Source: Paraspadella gotoi (taxonomy: Eukaryota; Chaetognatha). Taken from it: a DNA stretch of 64,000 bases. Under the pieces are notes generated by a model. That model worked only from the letters and a program-made list of their open reading frames with translations. It searched no databases and was not told the origin of the DNA. The position numbers and the translations under genes are program-made. Positions 8,402-21,566 of this stretch are shown here, in pieces (the stretch's first letter is position 1; each line of letters opens with the position of its first letter). The DNA lies in assembly GCA_051294375.1 (NCBI GenBank), contig CM119270.1, positions 5,557,452 through 5,621,451 on the forward strand. The letters are read 5' to 3'.

Positions 8402-8450
8402 GACGTCAAACTTGAAGCGCCTCACGAACGTCAAAGGCCACGCCCCCTTT
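8400..8450. promoter_or_regulatory. Perfect CRE plus CACCC/GC-box-like motif
   Basis: TGACGTCA, the full palindromic cAMP-response element, lies at 8401-8408, with a second half site (ACGTCAAAG) and CCACGCCCCC about 30 bp downstream. Such pairs are common in animal core promoters. Position just 5' of a possible minus-strand exon fits a promoter, but no transcript start can be seen. Confidence 0.35.
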
Positions 8451-8940
8451 TTGTCTGACCCTCGTCATTTTCGTCGTCACAACTTTTCTTCTTTCGAGCT
8501 GTTAGTCATTTGTTACGAACTTACCTTTATAAATTTTTTGTTATTTACAAAGTCATTTATCTCATTCAATTAAATTTAATCTCGGGCAATTCCAAGATTT
8601 TTTGCTTCTCGGAAAAAATAGTAATCGAATGACAACATTTTGTTTAATCCAATTTTTACTTTCCCAAGATTGGACAAATTCTGCTCAATTCCTATTAATA
8701 ATTTGGCATCGTTCTGCACTCGATAGTCAAAACGAATTTAAACCTTCATTCAATGTTATTGCCATAAAAATGATGTTTTTCGGTCACTCTGGTCTAATGT
8801 TCTACCGTCTCGTGTATCGCTGGAACAAGTAAAGAGCAAAGCTAAAAAACTACTACGAAACTATTAAATTTACTACATCTAACGTTAATTTTCTGAGTTC
8901 TACAAGCGCTGGTGCCGCTTTCCGTCCGCTTCTCGCGTCG

Positions 8941-8977
<37 letters not shown>

Positions 8978-9002
8978 NNNNNNNNNNNNNNNNNNNNNNN
9001 NN
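8978..9002. other. Assembly gap (25 N) in a TA repeat
   Basis: Preceded by a (TA)n run at 8942-8977. Confidence 0.99.
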
Positions 9003-9141
9003 GAAAATTTTGCAAATTACTTGTTTCACTATTTTTTATTTTTCTATTTTAATATTTTAATATTTTATGACTGGATTAGTATATTAATTATATTATTTAT
9101 TCAAAACATATATTCATATATTCATATATACTGCTCCCTCT

Positions 9142-9365
9142 GGGCTTTCTTTCTTTCCGCTTCCCGCCGCGGACCCTTCCATGACGGCTCGGCTTTATTT
9201 TTCATATTTCTCGAACGCTAACCGTACTTCATTCTGCTTTGGCTTCCCTTTATAGTCCGTCCGTTTGTTTCTTTTTTTATCGTAACGCTACCTCATCCGC
9301 TTCTTGGCTTCTGCTTCTCGCGTCCTACCTCATCCCGTTTCTGGCATTCCCGTTCTGGTTCTCAT
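9142..9365 (+). repeat. 40-47 bp minisatellite (copy A)
   Basis: Imperfect repeats built on CGCTACCTCATCCGCTTCTG. Equivalents are at 14410-14600, where three units start 47 and 40 bp apart, and at 23335-23555. Confidence 0.6.
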
Positions 9366-10361
9366 CATTCGCATCTACTCTGCTTTTTTTTCGCTTTCGT
9401 GAGTTTGAAAGAAAAAAAAAAACAAACGAGAAGAGACGGAGGAAGTGGAGGTGGGTGGGGGCGTCGAGTGAAAAGAAAAGATGTTTGTTCATAAATGAGG
9501 AGAGAGAAGAGAGGGAGAGAGAGAGCAAGAGAGAGAGAAGAGAGAAGAGAGAGAGAGAAGAGAGAGAAAGGGAGGGAGGAGATGCTGTTTGGCTGGAATA
9601 AAATAAGTTACCGTAAATTCGATAACAAAGTTTAAACAAATTCATTTCTCAAAGAAATTTAAATAACTTTTAACTTTTAAATAAGCAATTCAAAAAAAAT
9701 TTTTGTCTTTTTTTAAAAACGTTTACTTGTCTAATAAATGAAAAGACGCAATTTTGGAGGGTTAAGTAGTTTTTTGGAATATTGTGGTTTTTTTTAGCTC
9801 TATTGAACGTGGGATTGAAATAAATAATACCATAACTTATTCAATACCGTAAAACTTCCATCCACGGAATCGCAATTAATAACAGGACTGGATTTATCGG
9901 TCTGTGACGGTTAAAATTGAACAAACTTCTCAAGGAAGAAAGATATAAGAAGAAACTTGTCATTCTACTCTATTAGGTATTTTTTCTTACTCTCTCTCTT
10001 CTTCCTCCTCTCTGCTCTCTTCTCTCTATCTCTCCCTTTCATCCCGTCTCCTTTACTCGTTGACTGGACGTGATAACATTGTCCTTGTGAGAAACGTTGA
10101 ATTTTCTTTCCTTTGTGACGGACTTATTTCACTCACAGCTTTGCGTCTTTTTCTCTCTTTTGTCCTTGTCATTTGTCATATCAGTCTCCTCCTTACACGT
10201 GTTTTTCCCCCCAATTTTTTTTCTGTTTTCTGTTGTTTCTGTTTTCTTCCGATCGAAATCATAAAATGTCTCTTTTTTTTCTCTCTTTTTCTCTTTTCGT
10301 TTCTCTTTTTCACCCATTGAAAGAAGGAATTCCGGCTTTTAATTCCTATATCAAGTCATCA

Positions 10362-10401
10362 CCATTCATCACCATCATCATCATCACCATCATCATCATC
10401 T

Positions 10402-10447
<46 letters not shown>
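10362..10447 (+). repeat. (CAT)n microsatellite (copy A)
   Basis: ATC trinucleotide array of about 85 bp; counterparts are at 15618-15712, 20544-20636 and 24533-24623. The poly-His, poly-Ser and poly-Ile frames across it are artefacts. Confidence 0.9.
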
Positions 10448-10835
10448 ATACCTTTTCTAACAAGTTTTAAATCCATATAATGTCGTCCCAGATCGAAAAT
10501 AGTCCACCTCACATTTTTCTTTTTTAAATTCTATCCTTCCCATCAACACCTTCTATTTTTAATCACATTCACTTCTCAACCTTTTTTATCCCCTCCTCCC
10601 TTTTAAATCCCCCTTCCCCTTTTTATTCCCTCCTCCCCCTTTCTCAATCCCCTCCTACCCTTAAATCCCCTGCATTCCCAACTTTTTAATCCCTGGATCA
10701 CTTTAAGTGAATGATTTCTCCCCCTGAGAATATCTCATCAAAAAAAAAACGGATCCCTAGAGGAAACCTTTGGCGTTCGGAATCCGTGACATTGGTTCTC
10801 CTCGCTCTCTCTCTCTTCTCTCTCTGCTCTCGCTC

Positions 10836-10874
<39 letters not shown>

Positions 10875-12501
10875 TCCCTTTATCCCATTGGCTTCAAAAT
10901 GCATCCATGTTTCCCCGCTCTCTTTTCAACTCCAGGCTTTCTCTTAGAACTCTTTTCTCTCATTAAATACTTGATCTTTTCTCCCTTTCATTCTTATAAA
11001 TTTCTATCTATATCTATCTCTTTGTTTTGTCGTTCCACTTATCATCTAAATTTGCAATCTTTATTTCCTTTCTCTCGGTCTTTAATTTCTTTAGTCCCTG
11101 CCACCAACACATTCCCCCTTTTCCTCCCTCTTTTCTCCTTGTCCCTCTCTTATCCCTCCCCCCACATTTCCCCCTTTCCTCCCTCTTTTCCCTGTCCCTC
11201 TCTTTATCCCCTGGTCCCCCATATTTCCTTACCTCCCTTTTATTCCCTTGTCCCCCTCTCCTTTAATAATCCCCGATATCTCCCTCCCACTCCCCTCATC
11301 GGCTCCTTCCCCTTCTCCCTTATTTTGCTTCTCCCAAGGGAAAGATCTACGGAACTAAGATCGTGGCTTCGTGGTCGAAGTTGAGAATCGTTTTACTCAC
11401 CCGCCAAATGAAACTTACCATGGAGTTCTGGGTAAAAGCCCCGGATTCTTCCTTGCTCTCGTTCCTCTTAAATTTCCTGTCTCAATCATCGGACGACGGA
11501 TTTACTTTTCCGATTGGCTAAAACTTTTTTGTCGAGATTTGCTTCCACTGAATTTCCTTTCATCTTATACCTATTTCTTTCTTTCTCTTACTTTCTTTCT
11601 TCCTTATATCTTCTTTCTTTCTTTCTTTCTTTTCTCCTATCTTCTTATCTTTCTTCTCATCTTCGACATCTTCTCTTCTTGATCCGGCGCTTGTTTGCTT
11701 CCTTCGCTTCCTCTCGTATTTTTTTCTTTCTTATTATTTTTTTTAATGTTTTTTTCATATTCCGTTTCCATCTTTTCTCTTCTTATATTTGGGCATGTTT
11801 TTCTTTCTTTTTAGTCTTCTACTTTCATTTGCTTCTTTACTTAAAATATTACCACGAATCCAAGCAGTCTCTGGAGCGTGTAATCCGCTTAACAACTTAC
11901 CTCACTTGTGAATTGCTCCTTACCTTCGTGACCACGCCCAGCTCTCTTTACCTCTCCTTACCTGGCCTAAGTCACGGACCTCCAGTTATCTTCGTCTAGG
12001 AAGAGGAAGCGAAGGAAAGAGAAGCTTGAAATTAAGAGGGAAAGAAGAAAATGGAAGAAAGAAGAAGAAAGAAAGGAAAGAATTTGGTGGAAGATGGGAA
12101 TAAAGAGGTTATGAAAAGGAAATAGGAACTTTTTAACAGTACTACATTATTGCAGGAGAAAAAAAATAAGAGAGACAAGGAATTGTAAACGAAGAAGTAT
12201 TAGAATGAGAAAAGTAGATGATGCTAGGGAGAATAGGAAGAAGATAACGAAGAAGGAAAAAAATTATTCTTTGTCCTGCCAGATTTGTCCATCGTAAAAA
12301 AAAAAGGATAACTAACAAAGTGGTTGAAGTCTCTTCCATATCCGCTTTCTTGGGGCAGAGACAAAGTTGGGAGCGGGAGTCATCCCTGGCCCTCGCTCGT
12401 TATTACGCTGCCGTGGATTAATGATGGACGCGTTTCGGCCTTGCTTCTCGTCTCTCTCTCTTGCTCCTCTCTCTCTCTCTCCTCTCCTCTCTCTCTCTCC
12501 T

Positions 12502-12532
<31 letters not shown>

Positions 12533-13009
12533 ACTCCCACAAATGCCCTCGTAAACCTTCCTGTTATATTCCTCGCGAGATCTCTATTATCCTAATCCAT
12601 CCAACGATTAGATCTTCATTTTCTTTTCTCTCGTTCGATATTAGTTAGTTATTACCCAATTACTATATATAGTATCCAATTATGTTTTAGCTCATGTTAA
12701 CTTAACTTTACTTCGTTTATATAAACGCTGTTTTACTACTACATGCCAATGCGTTACTATCAATATTCTCTTTCTAGTTTCTCTTTTCCTCTTCAAGACC
12801 CCAACATACTTCTACCTTTCTTCGCCATCGCCGGCTCATCGCGCAAGCGCAATAACGATACGTTCATGTTCCTCCTTAAACCTTTTCTTCTCCTTCCTCT
12901 TCCTCCCTCCTCCCTCCCTCCCCCCTTCTCCTTCTCTCTCTCAGTTCCTCCTTCGCCCGCAAGAAATGTATCGTCTCCCACTTGGTTTGCCAAGGGTCTC
13001 CTCGTTGCC

Positions 13010-13135
13010 ATATGACGACGATAGATCACACCACGACGGACGCGACGGACGACAACGACGAGAACATAGGACGACAAAAAATAGACTCGACGACGACGAC
13101 AGACGACGACGACACGACGACGACGGACGAAGATT
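13010..13135 (+). repeat. (GAC)n array (copy A)
   Basis: Degenerate GACGAC trinucleotide array; counterparts are at 18285-18405 and 27088-27196. Confidence 0.85.
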
Positions 13136-13239
13136 CTGGATTATAAAAGGTTCTGGCTTCTCATCCATATGCACTACTGATTATATATATGAATTCTTTT
13201 TGTTTTTTTGATTTGTCTAAGTTTCGTTTCTAGGTTGCG

Positions 13240-13490
13240 CCACGAGTACTCGCGGAAGCAACTCTATTTTCGGTCGGGGGTCCGTGGTATATGTCTGTTT
13301 GTCTGTCCTACTTATGTTTAAAAACGCTTATAACTTGCCTTATAGTTTGTTGCTCATTATTAATAAAAATAAATCTAAGCAACTACTGCGCCGCATTTTG
13401 TTTTTTTAAAGAAATCTAATAAACTATTAAGGAAATTAAATGATCATGATAAGTAAAAGAAAGTAATGCGGCGCAACGACCTTGGACAAC
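13240..13490 (+). repeat. Dispersed repeat R2 (copy A)
   Basis: Starts near GCGCCACGAGTACTCGCGGA and ends after a second GCGGCGCAAC; the same element in an older form lies in the ABCB intron at 2255-2465. Confidence 0.65.
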
Positions 13491-13701
13491 CGTCTTTGTT
13501 CTTTTTATTTTCTTTCTCAACTTATGCCTTTTAGTACTTCTCCCCTTTCTTCCCTCTTTTGTTTCTCCTCCCTCCGACATTTATAAAATTTCTGTTTTTT
13601 CGTTGTTTTTTTCAAAGATTTCAATGTTTTCCTTTTTTAATGTCAAAAATCAAAACATTTTCCGTCAACCTATATTTTTTTTTCCTTATCCATTTCAGTC
13701 A

Positions 13702-13950
13702 TGTATGAAATTGGTACAACCAATATATAAGTTGTCTATTTCATGAATAAATAAGCTATCTTGCTCCTGACTTTGGGACAGGCCTTACAAGATAATGACA
13801 TAGCAGGTCCCTGCCCAAGCTTTTCAAAATTTTCAAAAAGGACTTCTCTCAAACAAGGGGTTCTTGTTAATTCACTCCCAGAGTACCTGGCCTCCCTATC
13901 AATGAAGTGGTATATATTTTTCAAAGAATTTTCAATCGTATATTGTTGGA
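13702..13950 (+). repeat. Dispersed repeat R1 (copy A)
   Basis: Opens with the ATTGGT-ACA-ACCAAT inverted repeat (13710-13724) and includes ACTCCCAGAGTACCTGGC. Related to the ABCB intron copy at 3221. Confidence 0.7.
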
Positions 13951-14409
13951 GCTGAACACAGTCATCTAATCTATTTTTATTCTTCAGTCTTACTTTGCCT
14001 TTTTATCTTACAACTAATTCTCCTTTCTAATCCGCCAAAAAATCTTTCTTTTTTCTATTTTCGATCTTTTTTTTTTTTCTTATTTATCGGTCTTCCATTT
14101 TTTCTTTTTCCTTTTTCTTCCTTCACCTTCTTCCCTCTCACTCCTCCTCCTCCTACCACCGTCTCCCTCTACTCCATCTCTCACCTTTTTCACTTATCCA
14201 TCTCCTTCCTCCTCCTCCTCCTCCTCCTCTCCTCCCCTCCTCCTCCTCCCTCTTTACCTTAAGTTATTGCCCCAAAAAGACGAGATTAACGCGATCGGAC
14301 GCGTTTTTTCGTTGCCAACGGGGAGACAGCGCGTCCGTCTTGGCGACGCCTTGTCACTACCTCATGGGTTATAAACGCTTTAAACGTTTTCTAGAAAAAT
14401 TTTCTTTCT

Positions 14410-14600
14410 TTCCGCTTCCCGCGACCCTTCCATGACCGCTTCTGGCTTTATTTTTCATATTCTTCTCGCAACGCTACCGTACCTCATCTGCTTCTGGCTT
14501 CCCTTTTTGTCCGCTTCTCGTAACGCTACCTCATCCGCTTCTGGCTTTGCTTCTCGCGTCGCTACCTCATCCGCTTCTGGCATTCCCGTCTGGTCTCATC
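14410..14600 (+). repeat. 40-47 bp minisatellite (copy B)
   Basis: Clearest version: three successive units of (T)CTCGYAACGCTACCTCATC followed by CGCTTCTGGCTT, spaced 47 and 40 bp. Confidence 0.7.
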
Positions 14601-14654
14601 ATCGCATCTACTCTGCTTTTTTTTCGCTTTCGTGAGTTTGAAAAGAAAAAAAAA

Positions 14655-14679
14655 NNNNNNNNNNNNNNNNNNNNNNNNN
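14655..14679. other. Assembly gap (25 N)
   Basis: Falls in a poly-A run in copy B; in copies A and D the same position has no missing sequence beyond a few As, so the gap is probably a negative or zero-length join. Confidence 0.99.
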
Positions 14680-15617
14680 AACAAACGAGAAGAGACGGAG
14701 GAGTGGAGGTGGGGTGGGGGCGTGAGTGAAAAGAAAGTGTTTGTTCATAAAGAGGAAGAGAGAGAAGAAAAGTGAGAGAGAGCAGAGAGAGAGAGAGAGA
14801 GAAGAGAGAGAGACGACGAGAGAGAAAAGAGGAGAGGAGAGAAGAGGAGTGCTGTTTGGCTGGAATAAAATAAGTTACCGTAAATTCGATTAACAAATTT
14901 AAACAAATCATTTCTCAAAGAAATTTAAATAACTTTTAAACTTTAAAAAGCAATTCAAAAAAATTTTTGTCTTTTTAAAACGTTTACTGTCTAATAAATG
15001 AAAAGCGCAATTTGTGGAGGGTTAAGTAGTTTTTTGGAATATTGTGGTTTTTTTTAGTCTATTGAACGTGGGATTGAAATATAATAATACCATAACTTAT
15101 TCAACGTACACGTAAACTTCCATCCACGGAATCGGAATTAATAACAGGGACTGGATTTATCGGTCTGTGACGGTAAAATTGAACAAACTTCTCAAGGAAG
15201 AAAGGATATAAGAAGAAACTTGTCATTCTACTCTATTAGGTTTTTTTCTTACTCTCTCTCTCTTCTCTTCTCTCTCTCTTCTCTCTCCTCTCTTCTCTTC
15301 TTCTCCTACCCGCTCCTAGCCGACCTGGACGTGATAACATTGTCCTTGTGAGATAACGTGAATTTTCTTTCCTTTGTGACGGACTTAATTCACTCACAGC
15401 TTGCGTCTTTTTCTCTCTTTGTCCTTTGTCATTTTGTCATATCAGTCTCCTTCCTTACACGTGTTTTTCCCCCCAATTTTTTTTCTGTTTTCTGTTGTTT
15501 CTGTTTTTCTTCGGATCGAAATCATAAAATGTCTCTTTGTTTTCTCTCTTTTTCTCCTTTCGTTTCTCTTTTTCACCCATTGAAAGAAGGAATTCTCGCT
15601 TTTTAATTCCTATTATC

Positions 15618-15673
15618 AAGTCATCACCATCATCACCATCATCATCATCACCATCATCATCATCTTTCATCAT

Positions 15674-15712
<39 letters not shown>
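15618..15712 (+). repeat. (CAT)n microsatellite (copy B)
   Basis: Same array as in copy A, with slightly different unit counts. Confidence 0.9.
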
Positions 15713-15713
<1 letters not shown>

Positions 15714-16087
15714 ATACCTTTCTAACACAGTGTTTTAAATCCATATAATGTCGTCCCAGATCGAAAATAGCTCCACCTCACATTTTTTCTTTTTAAATTC
15801 TTCCTTTCCCATCAACAACCTTCTATCTTTGTAATCACATCACTTCTCAACCTTTTTTATTCCCCTCCTCCCTTTTAAATCCCCACTCCCCTTTTTATTC
15901 CCCTCCTCCCCCTTTCTCAATCCCCTCCTATCCCCTAAATCCCCTCATTCCCACTTTTTAATCCCTGGATCACTTAAGTGAATGATTCTCCCCTGAGAAT
16001 ATCTCATCAAAAAAAACGGGATCCCTAGAGGAAACCTTTGGCGTTCGGAATCGTGACATTGGCTCTCGCTCTCTCTCTCTTCTCCCG

Positions 16088-16125
<38 letters not shown>

Positions 16126-17768
16126 CTCTCTTTCGTTTATCCCATTGGCTTCAAAATGGCATCCATGTTTTCCCCGCTCTCTTTTCATACCCAGCTTTCT
16201 CCTTAGAACTCTTTTCTCTCATTAAATACTTGATCTTTTCTCCCTTTTCATTCTTTAAATTTTCCTATCTAATCTATCTTTAAGTTTTGTCGTTCCACTT
16301 ATCATCTTAAATTTTGCAATCTTTATTATTCCTTTCTCGTCAGGTCTTTAATTTCTTTAATCCCTGCCACCAACACATTCCCCCTTTTCCTCCCTCTTTT
16401 CCCTTGTCCTCTCTTATCCCCTCCCCCCCACATTTCCCCCTTTCTCCCTCTCTTTCCCGTCCCCTCTTATCCCCTGGTCCCCCATATTTCCCCTTATACC
16501 TCCCTCTTTTTCCCTTGTCCGCCTTCCTCTTAATTTATCCCCGTATTCCTCTGCCACTTCCCCTCATCGGCTCCTTCCCCTTCTCCCTGCTATTTGGCTT
16601 CTCCCAAGGGAAAGATTACGGACTAAGAGTCGTGGCTTACGCTGGTCGAAGTTAGAATCGTTTTTACTCACCCGCCAAAGAAACTTACCTGGGTTGCTGG
16701 GCTAAAAAACCCCGGATCTTCCTTCCTCGTCTCCTCTTTCAATTTCTGATCTCAATCATCGGACGACGGATTTTACTTTTCCGATTGGCTAAAACTTTTT
16801 TGTCGGAGATTTGCTTCACATGATTTCTTTCACTTGATTCGTATTTCTTCCTACTTCTTATCTTTCTTCTTTATCTTCTTTTCTTTCTTTCTTTCTTATT
16901 CTCCTTGCGTTTCTTGTCTTTCTTTCTCATTTCGTTCATCTTCTCTTTCTTACCATCCGCCGGTTGTACTTCTCTTCTTTCTTCGCTCTGTATTTTCTTT
17001 CTTTCTTATTATTTTTTTTTAATGTTTTTTTCATTCCGTTTCCATCTTTTCTCTTACTTATATTTGGGACTGTTTCTCTTTCTTTTTGAGGTTCTGACAC
17101 TTTTCAATTTTAGCTTCTTTACCTTAAAATATTACCCACGAAAGCCACGCAGTCTCTGGGCGTTAATCCGCTTAGACACTTACCTCACTTGGCTGAATTC
17201 GCCCTTTACCTTCGTGACACGCCCAGCCTCTCTTTACCTCTTCCTTACCTGGCCCTAAGTCACGGACCTCATTATCTCGTCTATGGAAGAGGAAGCGAAG
17301 GAAAGAGAATGAAATTAAGAGGGAAAGAAGAAAATGGAAGAAAGAAAAGAAAGAAAAGGAAAGAATTTGGTGGAAGATGGGAATGAAAGGGTATGAAAAG
17401 GAAAATTAGGAACTTTTTAAAGTACTACATTATTGTCAGGAGAAAAAAAATAAGAGAGACAGGAATTGGTAAACGAAGAAGTATTATGAAAGAGAAAAGT
17501 AGAATGATGCTAGGGAGAATAGGAAGAAGATAAACGAAGAAGGAAAAAAATTATCTTTGCCTGCCAGATTTTCCATCGTAAAAAAAAAAGGATAAACTAA
17601 AAAGTGGTTGAAGTCTCTTCCATATTCCGTTTCTTGGGGCAGAGACAAAGTTGGGAGCGGGAGTCATCCCTGGCCCTCGCTCGTTATTACGCTGCCGTGG
17701 ATTAATGATGGACGCGTTTCGGCCTTGTTCGTCTCTCATCATCTCTCCTCGTCTCTCTCTCTCCTCTC

Positions 17769-17816
<48 letters not shown>

Positions 17817-18284
17817 CTCCACAAAGCCCGTAACCTTCCTTTTATATCCTCGCGAGATCTCTATTATCCTAATCCTATCCAACGATTAGTTTCATTTTCT
17901 TTTCTCCGTTCGATATTAGTTATATTACCCAATTATTATATAGTATCCAATTATGTTTTAGCTCATGTTAACTTAACTTTACTTCGTTTATATAACGCTT
18001 TTACTACTACACAATGCGTTACTATCAATATTCTCTTTCTAGTTTCTCTTTTCTCTCTTCAAGACCCCAACATACTTCTTACCTTTCTTCGCCATCGCCG
18101 GCCATCGCGCAAGCGCAATTAACGATACGTTCATGTTCCTCCTTTAAAGCCTTTTCTCTCCCTTCCTCTTCCTCCCTCCTCCCTCCCTCCCCCCTTCTCC
18201 TTCTCTTCTCTCAGTTCCTCCTTCCGCCCGCAAGAAATGGTACGTCTCCCACTTGGTTTGCCAAGGGTCTCCTCGCTTGCCATT

Positions 18285-18405
18285 GACGACGATAGATCAC
18301 ACCACGACGGACGCGACGGACGACAACGACGAGAACATAAGGACGACAAAAAATAGACCGACGACGACGACAGACGACGACGACAGGACGACGACGGACG
18401 AAGAT
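18285..18405 (+). repeat. (GAC)n array (copy B)
   Basis: Same degenerate array as in copy A. Confidence 0.85.
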
Positions 18406-18509
18406 TCTGGATTATAAAGGTTCATGGACTTCTCATCCATTCACTACTCGATTATATATATTGAATCTCTTTTTTGTTTTTTTGTTTGTCTAAGTTTCGT
18501 TTCTAGGTT

Positions 18510-18760
18510 GCGCCACGATACTCGCGGAAGCAACTCTTATTTCGTCGGGGTCCGTTGGTCATGTCTGTTTGTCTGTCCTACTTATGTTAAAACGCTTTAT
18601 AACTTGCCTTATAGTTTGTTGCTCATTTGTATAAAAATAAATCTAAGCAACTACTGCGCCGCATTTTGTTTTTTAAAGAAATCTAGATAAACTATAGGAA
18701 TTAAATGATCATGATAAGTAAAAGAAAAGTAATGCGGCGCAACACCTTGGACAACCGCTC
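18510..18760 (+). repeat. Dispersed repeat R2 (copy B)
   Basis: Collinear with the copy-A element with single-base indels. Confidence 0.65.
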
Positions 18761-18971
18761 TTCTGTTCTTTTTATTTTCTTTTTCACTTATCCATTTTAG
18801 TACTTCTCCCTCTTTCTTCCCTCTATTTGTTTCTCCTGCCCTCCGACATTTATAAAATCTTCTGTTTTTTCGTTGTTTTTTTTCAAAGTTTCATATGTTT
18901 TCCTTTTTTAATGTCAAAAATCAAAACATTTTCCCGTCAACCTATATTTTTTTTCCTTACTCCATTTCAGT

Positions 18972-19235
18972 CATGTAATGAAATTGGTACAACTAATATA
19001 TAAGTATGCTATTTCATGTGAATAAGAATAAGCTATCTTTGCTCCTGACTTTGGGACAGGCCTTACAAGATAATGACATAAGCAGGTCCCTGCCCAAGCT
19101 TTTTTTCAAATTCAAAAAGGACTTTATCTCTTCAACAACAGGGTTCTTTGTTTAATTCACTCCCAGAGTACCTGGCCTCCCTATCAATGAAGTGGCTATA
19201 ATTTTTCAAAGATATGTTTCAATCGATATATGTTG
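18972..19235 (+). repeat. Dispersed repeat R1 (copy B)
   Basis: Same element; the inverted repeat has one mismatch here (AACTAAT). Confidence 0.7.
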
Positions 19236-19683
19236 AGCTGAACACATCATCTAATCTATTTTTATTCTTAGTCTTACTTTGCCTTTTATCTTACAACTAA
19301 TTCTCCTTTCTAATCCGCCAAAAAATTCTTTCTTTTTTCTATTTTCGATCTTTTTTTTTTTTTTCTTTTTAATGGTCTTCCTTTTTATCTTTTTCCTTTT
19401 TCTTCCTCACCTTCTTCCCTCTCACTCCTCCCTCCTCCTACTCACCTCTTCCCTACTACTCCATCTCTCACCTTTATTCACTTTCCATCTCCTTTCCTCT
19501 CCTCCTCCTCCTCCTCTCCTCCTCCTCCTCTCTCCTCCCTCTTAACCTCAAGTTATTGCTCCCCAAAAGACGAGATTAACGCGATCGGACGCGTTTTTTC
19601 CGTTGCCACGGGGAGACAGCGCGTCGTCTTGGCGACGCCTTGTCACTACCTCATGGGTTATAAACGCTTTAAACGTTTTCTAG

Positions 19684-19723
<40 letters not shown>

Positions 19724-20121
19724 TGTTGCTGGAATAAAATAAGTACCGTAAATTCGATACAAATTTAAACAAATCATTTCTCAAAGACAATTTAAATAAC
19801 TTTTTAAACTTTAAAAAGCAATTCAAAAAAAATTTTTTGTCTTTTTTAAAAACGTTTACTTGTCTAATAAATGAAAAACGCAATTTGTGGAGGGTTAAGT
19901 AGTTTTTGGAATATTGTGGTTTTTTTTAGCTCTATTGAACGGTGGGATTGAAATAATAATTACCATACTTATTCAAGTACCGTAAACTTCCATCCACGGA
20001 ATCGGAATTAATAACAGGGACTGGATTTTATCGGTTGTGACGGTAAATTGAACAAACTTCTCAAGGAAGAAAGGATATAAGGAAGAAACTTTGTCAATTC
20101 TACTCTATTAGGTATTTTTCT

Positions 20122-20212
<91 letters not shown>

Positions 20213-20235
20213 TCTTTCTCTCTCTCTCGCTCTCT
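20122..20235 (+). repeat. (CT)n microsatellite (copy C)
   Basis: About 110 bp of CT with few interruptions; in copies A, B and D the same place holds a shorter CT-rich stretch, so this repeat is length-variable or was fused during assembly. Confidence 0.9.
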
Positions 20236-20543
20236 TTTACCCGCTCTCCAGGACCTGGACGTGATAACATTGTCCTTGTGAGAAACGTGAATTTCTTTCC
20301 TTTGTGACGGACTTAATTCACTCACAGCTTTGCGTCTTTTTCTCTCTTTGTCCTTGTCATTTGGTCTATCAGTCTCCTTACACTGTTTTTCCCCCCAATT
20401 TTTTTTCTGTTTTCTGTTGTTTTCTTGTTTTTTCTTCGGATCGAAATCATAAAATGTCTCTTTGTTTTTTCTCTCTTTTGTCTCCTTTCGTTTCTCTTTT
20501 TCACCCATTGAAAGAAGGATTCTCGCTTTTAATTTATATCAAG

Positions 20544-20587
20544 TCATCACCATCATCACCATCATCATCATCACCATCATCATCATC

Positions 20588-20636
<49 letters not shown>
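20544..20636 (+). repeat. (CAT)n microsatellite (copy C)
   Basis: ATC array equivalent to those in the other copies. Confidence 0.9.
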
Positions 20637-20838
20637 ATACCTTCTAACAAGTTTCAATTCCTATAATTGTCGTCCCAGATCGAAAATAGCTCCACCTCAC
20701 ATTTTTCTTTTAAATTCATCCTTTCCCATCAACCCTTCTATCTTTTAATCACATTCACTTCTCAACCTTTTTTATCCCCTCCTCCCTTTTAAATCCCCAC
20801 CTCCCCTTTTTATTCCCCTCCTCCCCCTTTTCAATCCC

Positions 20839-21095
20839 NNNNNNNNNNNNNNNNNNNNNNNNNNNNNNNNNNNNNNNNNNNNNNNNNNNNNNNNNNNNNN
20901 NNNNNNNNNNNNNNNNNNNNNNNNNNNNNNNNNNNNNNNNNNNNNNNNNNNNNNNNNNNNNNNNNNNNNNNNNNNNNNNNNNNNNNNNNNNNNNNNNNNN
21001 NNNNNNNNNNNNNNNNNNNNNNNNNNNNNNNNNNNNNNNNNNNNNNNNNNNNNNNNNNNNNNNNNNNNNNNNNNNNNNNNNNNNNNNNNNNNNNN
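20839..21095. other. Assembly gap (257 N)
   Basis: Inside copy C; the missing part corresponds to the CT-rich block around 10640-10860 of copy A. Confidence 0.99.
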
Positions 21096-21297
21096 TCTCT
21101 CTCTCTCTCTCTCTTTTATCCATTGGCTTTCAAATGGCATCCATGTTTCCCCGCTCTCTTTTCAACTCCAGCTCTCTTAGAACTCTTTTCTCTCATTAAA
21201 TACTTGATCTTTTCTCCCTTTCATTCTTTATAATTTTCCTATCTATATCTATCTTTTGTTTTTGTCGTTCCACTTATCATCTTAAATTTGCAATCTT

Positions 21298-21566
21298 NNN
21301 NNNNNNNNNNNNNNNNNNNNNNNNNNNNNNNNNNNNNNNNNNNNNNNNNNNNNNNNNNNNNNNNNNNNNNNNNNNNNNNNNNNNNNNNNNNNNNNNNNNN
21401 NNNNNNNNNNNNNNNNNNNNNNNNNNNNNNNNNNNNNNNNNNNNNNNNNNNNNNNNNNNNNNNNNNNNNNNNNNNNNNNNNNNNNNNNNNNNNNNNNNNN
21501 NNNNNNNNNNNNNNNNNNNNNNNNNNNNNNNNNNNNNNNNNNNNNNNNNNNNNNNNNNNNNNNNNN
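21298..21566. other. Assembly gap (269 N)
   Basis: Inside copy C; corresponds to the C-rich block around 11060-11305 of copy A. Confidence 0.99.

Larger units (their letters stand above)
8590..14400. repeat. Tandem unit copy A of a ~5.5 kb array
   Basis: First of four versions of one non-coding unit. In order: a block opening near ACATTTTGTTTAATCC, a TA repeat and gap, a 40-47 bp minisatellite, GA repeat, AT-rich block ending ACTCTATTAGG, CAT array, CT-rich blocks, GACGAC array, R2, R1, and a GC-rich end (GATCGGACGCG, GGCGACGCC). The same order is found in copies B and D. Copies differ mainly by one-base insertions and deletions, often in homopolymers, which is typical of uncorrected long reads. 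No conserved open frame is shared by all copies. Confidence 0.85.
14400..19685. repeat. Tandem unit copy B
   Basis: Starts at the minisatellite part of the unit and continues collinearly with copy A to the GC-rich end (GATCGGACGCG at about 19580). Frequent single-base indels against copy A mean that open frames do not survive between copies. Contains its own R2 and R1. Confidence 0.85.
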
